Assembly (NCBI GenBank): GCA_902803155.1
Contig: CADCOU010000177.1
Span: 1 to 18,396, forward strand
Origin: an uncultured Lachnospiraceae bacterium
Lineage (GTDB): Bacteria > Bacillota > Clostridia > Lachnospirales > Lachnospiraceae
DNA: 18,396 nt
Reading direction: 5' to 3'
The position numbers and the translations under genes were made by a program. This document shows positions 6,753-12,842 of the stretch, piece by piece. How positions within the stretch are numbered: position 1 is the first letter of the stretch; each line of letters opens with the position of its first letter. Under the pieces are notes generated by a model. The model was not told the origin of the DNA. It saw nothing but the letters and a program-made list of their open reading frames with translations, and searched no databases.

Positions 6753-9394
6753 AACCCGATTATCTTTGCCAGTTTGTCAAGAGCCGACTCAACCTCGGCG
6801 TCGCTGAAGCAGTAACGCATGGTCGTGTATTCCCTGCGAAGCGCTTTCACGTCCTCTCCGACTTCTTTCCCGCGAAGGATGCAGTCCGCCATGATGGCCG
6901 CCAGTTTCTCGAATTCGGCAAAGCCGAAGCCGAAGCGGGTCATCTCTTCCACGCCCATCCTCAGAGCGCCGGAAGCCGTGAAGCCTTCTTCGTCCGGAGT
7001 TGCCTGGTAGTTGCAGATGATATTGTTTCTCTCGAGCCTCTCTGCGACTTCCGGACCTTCCGCGTAGCCCACGGAGACGATGACCTGGTGGGTCTCCGTG
7101 AAGTCGATCGCCGGATCGCCCGCGACATTGAGGCCTTCCGCCTTGAGCGCCTTTGCGAAATGCTTTGCATTCTCAATAACGGCTTTCTGATAGTCGTTCT
7201 TGAATGTGTTCATTTCATAGGCTGCCATCAGGAGGCCGAGCTGTGTGCCGAGATGGTGGTTGGAGACACTGCCCGGGAACGCGCGGCGTTCAATCGTCTC
7301 CCAGAGACCGTACTTCAGGTCTTCCTCTTTATAGTTCACGCCGATGACGCCTCTCTGCGGACCGAAGAACGTCTTATGCGTGGAACCTGTCACGATATCG
7401 GCTCCCTCTTCGAACGGCTTCTGGAAATAGTCGCCGACAAGGCCGAGGACGTGCGCCATATCGTACATGATCGTGGTCTCGATTCCCTGCTCATCGACAA
7501 ACCTGCGGATTGCTTCGACCGGTTCCTTGTGAAGGACCATGGACTTACCGAAGATAATGAACTCCGGCCGGTACTGCATGATGATATCCTTCGTTGCCTC
7601 GACATCGATCTTGTAGATGTTGTCCTTCAGGACCGGGAAGTTGACGACCGCGGATTTCTCCGTGACCGGATCGACCGCCACATAGTCATGAAGGGCTCCC
7701 ATCGGCTGCGCACTCAGGTGACCGCCCTTGATGATATGGTTGTTGAGGATGTAGCCGAGCCTCTGCGGCTGAGCCTTGCGGTTGAGACGGTTCTTCCAGT
7801 CCATAAGAGCGGAGAACACGCACATATTGGACATCTGGCCGCTGAGAACACGGGTCTCAACTTCAGTGCAGCCGAGATACTGCCTCATCTGTTCCACAAG
7901 CAGCTGTTCCACTTCGTCGATAAACTTCGTGCCCTGATAGTAGAAGATGTCCGCATCGTAGAACGGCTTTGCCTTCTTATGCTCCGCATAGCGGTTGGCC
8001 GGGTCGGAAGCGCACAGCATATGGACCGCGCGGCTCGCGGTATTCTCGGATGGGATGAGGTTGATGCACTCTTCCTGTCTCCAGATATGGTTCTTCTGGG
8101 CTTTGTCAATGAGCGTCAGCGCGAGCGCTTCGAGCGATCCCTCTTCCTTCGGCTTCTCAGGCAGCTTGTACCCGTACAGGATCGGACGTGCGAACGGCGG
8201 TGCATCGACTCTCATATGGTATGGAGCGATAGCGCCTTTCAGTTTCCTGCCGCGGACATCGATCAGGACCTCATCGTCGGTCAGGGTGTCACTGTCGACA
8301 TAGGCCATACCGATCGACCGCTTAGCGGTCTCATCTTTATAGACCGTCTCAAGGCCCGTGCCCTCGGAGACATAGTACGGAACCATCGTTCCGGTAGTGA
8401 CCCATCCGATCTCCCTGTCGCCCTTATAGACCTTCATCTCCGGGCGTATGACGCCCCGGTCCAGAAGAACGATCGGCATAATGCGTTTCGGCAGCGCACT
8501 GAGATCGTCGAACTTGCGCTGACGGATCAGGTCATATGCTGCTTTCTGCTTCGCAAGCGGTTCACGTCCTATGAAGTCTCCCTTCTGATCGGAGAAGCTG
8601 ACTGCGAAGTTCGCGAGCGATACCGCGAAAACCGGCATGGGATCCCCGTTCAGGTCGGTTCCCATCTCATGGCCGTAGAGCGGCATGCCCGCCTCTGTTC
8701 TGAGCGTGTCCCTTGCGCCGAGGCCGGCCGGCTTCGCGCCCAGTTCGAGCAGTGCATTCCACATCCACTCCGCATCTCCGCTCTCAACATAGACTTCATA
8801 GCCCAGCGGTTCGCCGGTATAACCGGTCTTGGCAAGGCGGACCGTCCTGCCGTCGATCTCGATCGTATTCAGGGCATTCTTCATCGGCTCGGTAAGGAAC
8901 TGTCCCCCGGCAAGCTCTGAGAGCATGCTGCGGCTCTTCGGTCCCTGGACTGCGATCGCGGCATAGTCAGCCGTAATATTGGTCATCTTCGCGTCAAACG
9001 CCTTGATCTCTTTTTCCAGATGCGCCCAGTCCTTGTCCGTATTCGCGGCATTGACGACCAGCAGGAACCTGTCCTCGGAATAGCGGTACAGATACGCATC
9101 GTCAACCGCCCCGCCATCCGCGTCGGGAATGATGCAGTACTGTGCCATATTGATATCCAGAGCCATAACGTTGCTGGACAGGACATGCTGCAGGAAAGCA
9201 ACCCTTTCCGGGCCTTCGATCAGAAGACGTCCCATATGGGAAACATCGAAAAGGCTGCATTCATGACGTGTCCACAGGTGCTCGGCCACGATGCCGGTCG
9301 GGTACTGGATCGGCATCTCCCACCCGCCGAAATCGACCATTGTTGCTCCTGATGCCACATGCGCATCATAGAGCTGTGTGCGTTTCAGATCCAT
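6749..9394 (-). CDS. Fused aminomethyltransferase (GcvT) - serine hydroxymethyltransferase (GlyA)
   Basis: One uninterrupted 881-codon frame joins two folate enzymes. Residues about 1-395 are GcvT (T-protein), which takes the aminomethyl group from GcvH and releases ammonia and 5,10-methylene-THF. This half shows DFGGWEMPIQY (21-31), SHMGRLLIEG (52-61), the catalytic-Asp region GGAVDDAYLY (94-103) and LGARDTLRTEAGMPLYGHEM (225-244). After a linker at about 396-420 (FARPILYGYKLPEKPKEEG), residues about 421-881 are serine hydroxymethyltransferase, which interconverts serine plus THF with glycine plus methylene-THF. Its marks are NLIPSENTAS (445-454), NRYAEHKK and YQGTKFIDEVEQ, with the PLP lysine K674 in TGSTHKTFFGP. 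The PSEN form of the motif recalls archaeal-type rather than E. coli-type SHMT. The start at 9394 has AAAGGAGT 8 bases upstream; an upstream in-frame ATG at 9472 lies in the terminator and lacks support. No frameshift or remnant start is evident at the junction. It is first in the glycine cleavage operon. Confidence 0.93.
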   Translation of the reverse strand: MDLKRTQLYDAHVASGATMVDFGGWEMPIQYPTGIVAEHLWTRHECSLFDVSHMGRLLIEGPERVAFLQHVLSSNVMALDINMAQYCIIPDADGGAVDDAYLYRYSEDRFLLVVNAANTDKDWAHLEKEIKAFDAKMTNITADYAAIAVQGPKSRSMLSELAGGQFLTEPMKNALNTIEIDGRTVRLAKTGYTGEPLGYEVYVESGDAEWMWNALLELGAKPAGLGARDTLRTEAGMPLYGHEMGTDLNGDPMPVFAVSLANFAVSFSDQKGDFIGREPLAKQKAAYDLIRQRKFDDLSALPKRIMPIVLLDRGVIRPEMKVYKGDREIGWVTTGTMVPYYVSEGTGLETVYKDETAKRSIGMAYVDSDTLTDDEVLIDVRGRKLKGAIAPYHMRVDAPPFARPILYGYKLPEKPKEEGSLEALALTLIDKAQKNHIWRQEECINLIPSENTASRAVHMLCASDPANRYAEHKKAKPFYDADIFYYQGTKFIDEVEQLLVEQMRQYLGCTEVETRVLSGQMSNMCVFSALMDWKNRLNRKAQPQRLGYILNNHIIKGGHLSAQPMGALHDYVAVDPVTEKSAVVNFPVLKDNIYKIDVEATKDIIMQYRPEFIIFGKSMVLHKEPVEAIRRFVDEQGIETTIMYDMAHVLGLVGDYFQKPFEEGADIVTGSTHKTFFGPQRGVIGVNYKEEDLKYGLWETIERRAFPGSVSNHHLGTQLGLLMAAYEMNTFKNDYQKAVIENAKHFAKALKAEGLNVAGDPAIDFTETHQVIVSVGYAEGPEVAERLERNNIICNYQATPDEEGFTASGALRMGVEEMTRFGFGFAEFEKLAAIMADCILRGKEVGEDVKALRREYTTMRYCFSDAEVESALDKLAKIIGF

Positions 9395-9460
9395 TGTGTA
9401 TACTCCTTTCCATGCTTTACAGCTGCTTCCGCTGTCTTCGGCGCAGTTTCCTCTAACAGT

Positions 9461-9503
9461 AAAAAGGAGCATAAGATTACTGTCTGTACTCTTATGCTCC
9501 TTT
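9461..9503 (-). terminator. Intrinsic terminator after hpf / leader hairpin of the glycine cleavage operon
   Basis: On the minus strand AAAGGAGCATAAGA (9503-9490) and TCTTATGCTCCTTT (9476-9463) form a perfect 14-bp stem with a 13-base loop, followed by TTTTT (9465-9461). It starts 25 bases after the hpf stop codon and ends 66 bases before the gcvT-glyA ATG. The 5' arm itself contains the Shine-Dalgarno-like AAAGGAG. Confidence 0.85.
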
Positions 9504-9527
9504 CAATATCATAGAATCCTCATAGTA

Positions 9528-10052
9528 TCAGAACTCCGGTTCGATCAGTCCGTACGTGCCGCCCTTTCTCTTGTATACAACATTGACCTGATCTGACTCC
9601 GCATTCAGGAATACATAGAAAGAATGGCCGAGCAGTTCCATCTGTACGCAGGCATCTTCCGGATACATGGGCTTGATATCAAACTGTTTGGTACGGACGA
9701 TCTGGATGTCGTCGATGACCTCCGTATCATCCTCCAGAAATTCCTGTTTGAAGCTTCCGTCCTGATGACGGTCAACCAGTTTCTGTTTATATTTTCTGAG
9801 CTGTCTCTCTATGACTTCTTCGACCAGATCGATCGAAACATACATGTCATTGGAAACCTGTTCGGAGCGGATCACATTGCCCTTGAGCGGTATGGTCACC
9901 TCAATCTTCTGGCGTTCCTTTTCCACACTCATGGTGACAATGACGTTTGTCTCCGGTGTGAAATAGCGCTCCAGCTTGCCCAGTTTCTCAATAACTGCTT
10001 TCCGCATGGAATCAGTTACTTCCAGGTTCTTCCCGCTGATCGTAAATCTCAT
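9528..10052 (-). CDS. hpf: Ribosome hibernation promoting factor, long form
   Basis: Long HPF binds the 30S decoding region and dimerises ribosomes into inactive 100S particles in stationary phase or stress. The 174-residue product has an N-terminal S30AE domain (MRFTISGKNLEVTDSMRKAV, then TIPLKGNVIRSEQVSNDMY near 70-88). A charged linker follows, and then the C-terminal dimerisation domain (VRTKQFDIKPMYPEDACVQM, then GHSFYVFLNAESDQVNVVYKRK). Both domains are the normal size. The start at 10052 is chosen because AAAGGAGGT abuts the ATG two codons earlier, leaving correct spacing only for the second ATG. It has its own promoter (10090-10118) and a strong terminator, so it is probably monocistronic. 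In many Bacillota the next gene would be secA. Confidence 0.95.
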   Translation of the reverse strand: MRFTISGKNLEVTDSMRKAVIEKLGKLERYFTPETNVIVTMSVEKERQKIEVTIPLKGNVIRSEQVSNDMYVSIDLVEEVIERQLRKYKQKLVDRHQDGSFKQEFLEDDTEVIDDIQIVRTKQFDIKPMYPEDACVQMELLGHSFYVFLNAESDQVNVVYKRKGGTYGLIEPEF

Positions 10053-10089
10053 AAGCATACCTCCTTTGGAAGGATCGTTTGTTGAGACA

Positions 10090-10118
10090 AGTATAACACA
10101 CACAAGGGAGTCGGACAA
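10090..10118 (-). promoter_or_regulatory. Promoter of hpf, extended -10 type
   Basis: On the minus strand TTGTCC (10118-10113) and TATACT (10095-10090) are 17 bases apart, and the -10 is preceded by TGT, giving the extended form TGnTATACT. The predicted start near 10083 leaves a leader of about 31 bases with a strong ribosome binding site. Confidence 0.7.
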
Positions 10119-10220
10119 CGCAATTATTGCGGAGCCGATGTGCCGGCGTTCCTGCACGCCAGGCCTAAGGAAGCTTCGTTCTCAGAGGCGATGTCTTTCA
10201 TAAATATGTATCATCAATTT

Positions 10221-10991
10221 TCATTGAATCCTTTTTAATACTTCATGGTAAGGCATGTTTCCGCCGAAGATGTCCAGGGCGCTTCCGATCGAGACGTCGA
10301 CTCTGTCCTTTCCGTGGACCCGCAGGTCTTCCAGGTCTTCAAAGCTGGCGACTCCTCCCGCATAGGTGGCGGGGATCGGCGCAGCGGCCAGCAGGTCGAC
10401 CAGGGCAAGTTCCGGCCCTCTGCGGAGTCCTTCCGCATCAACGGCATGAACCAGGAACTCGCTGCAGCAGCCGGACAGTTCCTGCAGGGTCTGTTCTGTC
10501 AGTTCAACATCGGTAAACTTTGTCCAGTGATCTGTCACGATATAGTAGTCCAGTCCGTCTTTTCTGCAGCTCAGGTCAAGGACCAGCCGGTCTCTTCCTA
10601 CTGCAGAAACCATTTTTGCCAGGTGACGCTCATTGAAGCATCCGTCCTGGAAAACGTAGGATGTCACAATCACCTTCGAAGCGCCCGCGTCAAGAAACTC
10701 CGCGGCATTGTAAGGCGTGATGCCGCCCCCTGCCTGAAACATGCCGGGAACCTTCCTCAAGGCAGCGAGAGCTGCTTCTTTCGTTGGTCCGTACTCCGGG
10801 GAACTAACCCGGTTCAGCATGATGATATGTCCGCCATCCAGATCATCCTTCGCATAAAACTCCGCAAACCAGGCGGCATCCTGCTCCGAAACGAAATTCT
10901 CCTGAGCGGTCTCGCTTCCCTCTGTAAGAGTCCCGCCTATAATCTGTTTGACTTTCCCGTTATGAATATCAATGCAAGGTCTGAAACGCAT
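10221..10991 (-). CDS. ProFAR isomerase of the eukaryotic (HIS6) type
   Basis: HisA enzymes are TIM-barrels that isomerise the ProFAR aminoaldose to the aminoketose in histidine synthesis. The 256-residue product has the two expected acids, D8 in PCIDIHNGKVKQIIGG and D139 in RLVLDLSCRK. Several blocks match, from memory, yeast and plant HIS6 rather than bacterial HisA: GGTLTE with NFVSEQ, GASKVIVTS (103-111), VLDLSCRK, YAGGV (210-214) and GSALDIFGGN (236-245). The start at 10991 follows GGGAGGA by about 6 bases; an upstream extension would overlap fhs. It lies 19 bases after fhs, so the two are probably cotranscribed. No other his gene is in the window. Function as a true histidine enzyme is likely from the conserved acids, but a side role tied to folate or purine metabolism cannot be excluded. 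No clear terminator follows it. Confidence 0.85.
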   Translation of the reverse strand: MRFRPCIDIHNGKVKQIIGGTLTEGSETAQENFVSEQDAAWFAEFYAKDDLDGGHIIMLNRVSSPEYGPTKEAALAALRKVPGMFQAGGGITPYNAAEFLDAGASKVIVTSYVFQDGCFNERHLAKMVSAVGRDRLVLDLSCRKDGLDYYIVTDHWTKFTDVELTEQTLQELSGCCSEFLVHAVDAEGLRRGPELALVDLLAAAPIPATYAGGVASFEDLEDLRVHGKDRVDVSIGSALDIFGGNMPYHEVLKRIQ

Positions 10992-11010
10992 TTCTTCCTC
11001 CCTTCCCGCA

Positions 11011-12771
11011 TCAGAACAGCCCTGATACCTCCCCGGTCTCTGTGTCCACATCCACCCTGCGGTATGCAGGATTCGAACCGGTTCCCGGCATCATGGAAAT
11101 GGAACCTGCCATAGGGCACAGGAACCTTGCCCCGCCGTACTCCAGAATGTCTCGGATCGGAAGCCTCCAGTTCTTCGGTACACCCTTGAGATTCGGATCA
11201 TGTGAGAGCGACAGATGCGTCTTCACCATCATGGTCGCATAATCAGCGTATTTCGGATCATTTTCAAAACGCTCCGCTTTCTCCAGAGCCAGCGGTTCCC
11301 AGTCGACGCCATCCGCCCCGTATACTTCCGTCGCTATCTTTTCCACCCTCTCTCTCAGGGGCATGTCCAGATCGTACAGATAATGCAGTTCACCCGGCTC
11401 CTCACAGGCATCGACTACCGCCTGCGCCAGTTCGAGAGCGCCTTCACCGCCGTACTGCCAGTGCTCCGACAGCGCACAGCGCACGCCCTGCTCCCTGCAG
11501 AGCCTGCGGATGAGCTCTACTTCCGCATCCGTATCCGTGTAAAACTTATTGATGCAGACGACCGGTCTGATACCGGATTTCTGTACGTTTCTCACATGGT
11601 GGAAAAGGTTCTCGCAGCCCTTCTCCAGAAGTGTCAGATTCTCTGTCGTATACTCCTCCGGAAGCGGCTTTCCGGGTCTGACTTCCGGTCCGCCCCCGTG
11701 CATCTTCAGTGCACGGATTGTCGCGACCACAACGGACACATGCGGCTTCAGTCCGGACAGCCGGCACTTCACGTTCCAGAACTTCTCGAACCCGATGTCC
11801 GCAGCGAAGCCTGACTCCGTCACATGATAGTCGAACAGCTTCAGTCCAAGCCTGTCCCCTATGATGGAGGACTGACCGATCGCAATGTTGGCGAACGGTC
11901 CGGCATGCACCAGACAGGGCTGATGCTCAACCGTGTAGCAGAGCGTCGGGTTGATGGTGTTGCGCATCCACGCAGTCATGGCTCCGGCGACTTCCAGGTC
12001 CTCCGTCGTCACAGGATTTCCCTTCCTGTCATAGGCCAGCACGATCTTTCCGATCCGCTCCCTGAGATCCTTCAGATCCGTCGCGACCGCAAGGATCGCC
12101 ATGAGTTCGGATGAGACGGCGATGTTGGTGCGCGTCTTCATGCGGTAGCCCATCATCTTGCCTTCTCCCAGGCCGATCTCCATCTCACGGAGTGCCTGAC
12201 AGCAGAAGTCCATGACAAAGTTCCACTCTATGCGTTCCGGATCGATATCCAGACGGCGGATCCCGATCTTTTCAAGGCGTTCATCATCATAGTTGCGCTC
12301 ATGCTGCATCCTGGCATTCAGGGCGACCATCCCCAGGTTGTGGGCATTGGTAATGTCATTGATATCACCGGTCAGGCCAAGCGAAAACTCCGTCATCGGG
12401 ATCAGGAGCGCATTACCGCCTCCCGCGGCAGTACCTTTCACATTCATCGTAGGTCCGCCGGAAGGCTGGCGCAGGCAGCCGCCCGCATTCTTCCCAAGCT
12501 TTCCCAGACCTTCGATCAGACCGAGAGAAGTGGTCGACTTACCCTCGCCGAGAGGCGTCGGCGTAATCGCCGTCACTTCGATGTACTTCCCGTCCGGCTT
12601 ATCCTTCAGGCGGTTCATGATCCTGATGAAGTCCAGCTTCGGCGTTCTCCCGTAGGGAATGATCTCTTCTTCCAGAAGCCCCATCTTTTCACGGAACTCA
12701 TCCACAGACGGAAGGCTCTTCTCCGCCTCCTGCGCTATCTGCCAGTCTTTATACTGAGTAGGGTCGAGCAT
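11011..12771 (-). CDS. fhs: Formate-tetrahydrofolate ligase
   Basis: Fhs makes 10-formyl-THF from formate, THF and ATP and can run backwards to yield ATP and formate. The 586-residue product has the ATP-binding loop [12 protein letters not shown] (70-81), [19 protein letters not shown], the [14 protein letters not shown] block, ALKMHGG, and a C-terminal [14 protein letters not shown]. It is about 30 residues longer than the roughly 557-residue clostridial form. Its blocks [12 protein letters not shown] and [16 protein letters not shown] resemble the roughly 590-residue group found, for example, in Desulfovibrio (recalled family knowledge). AGGAGGA stands 6 bases before the ATG. The 71-base leader after nadE contains two overlapping inverted repeats. 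With the glycine cleavage genes and GlyA it covers both ends of C1-folate interconversion. Confidence 0.96.
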   Translation of the reverse strand: MLDPTQYKDWQIAQEAEKSLPSVDEFREKMGLLEEEIIPYGRTPKLDFIRIMNRLKDKPDGKYIEVTAITPTPLGEGKSTTSLGLIEGLGKLGKNAGGCLRQPSGGPTMNVKGTAAGGGNALLIPMTEFSLGLTGDINDITNAHNLGMVALNARMQHERNYDDERLEKIGIRRLDIDPERIEWNFVMDFCCQALREMEIGLGEGKMMGYRMKTRTNIAVSSELMAILAVATDLKDLRERIGKIVLAYDRKGNPVTTEDLEVAGAMTAWMRNTINPTLCYTVEHQPCLVHAGPFANIAIGQSSIIGDRLGLKLFDYHVTESGFAADIGFEKFWNVKCRLSGLKPHVSVVVATIRALKMHGGGPEVRPGKPLPEEYTTENLTLLEKGCENLFHHVRNVQKSGIRPVVCINKFYTDTDAEVELIRRLCREQGVRCALSEHWQYGGEGALELAQAVVDACEEPGELHYLYDLDMPLRERVEKIATEVYGADGVDWEPLALEKAERFENDPKYADYATMMVKTHLSLSHDPNLKGVPKNWRLPIRDILEYGGARFLCPMAGSISMMPGTGSNPAYRRVDVDTETGEVSGLF

Positions 12772-12790
12772 AACTGTTCCTCCTAGAATT

Positions 12791-12832
12791 GTTCTCCATT
12801 CGGATGACCGGAGAACGCCCGCTCATCCGAAT
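12791..12832 (-). promoter_or_regulatory. Two overlapping, mutually exclusive hairpins in the fhs leader
   Basis: On the minus strand ATTCGGATGA (12832-12823) pairs perfectly with TCATCCGAAT (12807-12798): 10 bp with a 15-base loop. Within that loop GTTCTCC (12816-12810) pairs perfectly with GGAGAAC (12797-12791), directly after the first stem: 7 bp with a 12-base loop. With no bases between the last two arms, both full stems cannot form together as a pseudoknot, so they are alternatives. The end of the element is about 19 bases before the fhs ATG and close to its AGGAGGA. There is no U-tract, so it is not an intrinsic terminator. Confidence 0.5.
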
Positions 12833-12842
12833 CAGAAGAATG

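Noticed and set aside
7088..8920. 610-codon open frame on the plus strand opposite gcvT-glyA
   Set aside because: It is antisense to a gene with certain homology, shows no recognisable domain, and is the kind of frame that GC-rich codon usage leaves open on the other strand.
9395..9460. Possible glycine riboswitch before gcvT-glyA (contains GCGCCGAAG and a small hairpin)
   Set aside because: Only 66 bases follow the terminator, which is too short for even one glycine aptamer of roughly 100 bases, and the GGAGAG and CTCTCAGG-type conserved segments are not seen. A covariance-model scan would settle it.
9395..9472. Upstream start for GcvT-GlyA at 9472
   Set aside because: It lies within the terminator, adds non-homologous residues, and lacks the strong ribosome binding site found before 9394.
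10053..10157. Upstream start for HPF at 10157
   Set aside because: It would place the hpf promoter inside the coding region; AAAGGAGG spacing fixes the start at 10052.
10143..10162. Hairpin after the HisA gene as a terminator
   Set aside because: The stem is short with a wobble pair and is followed by CACATCGG on the minus strand, not a U-run.
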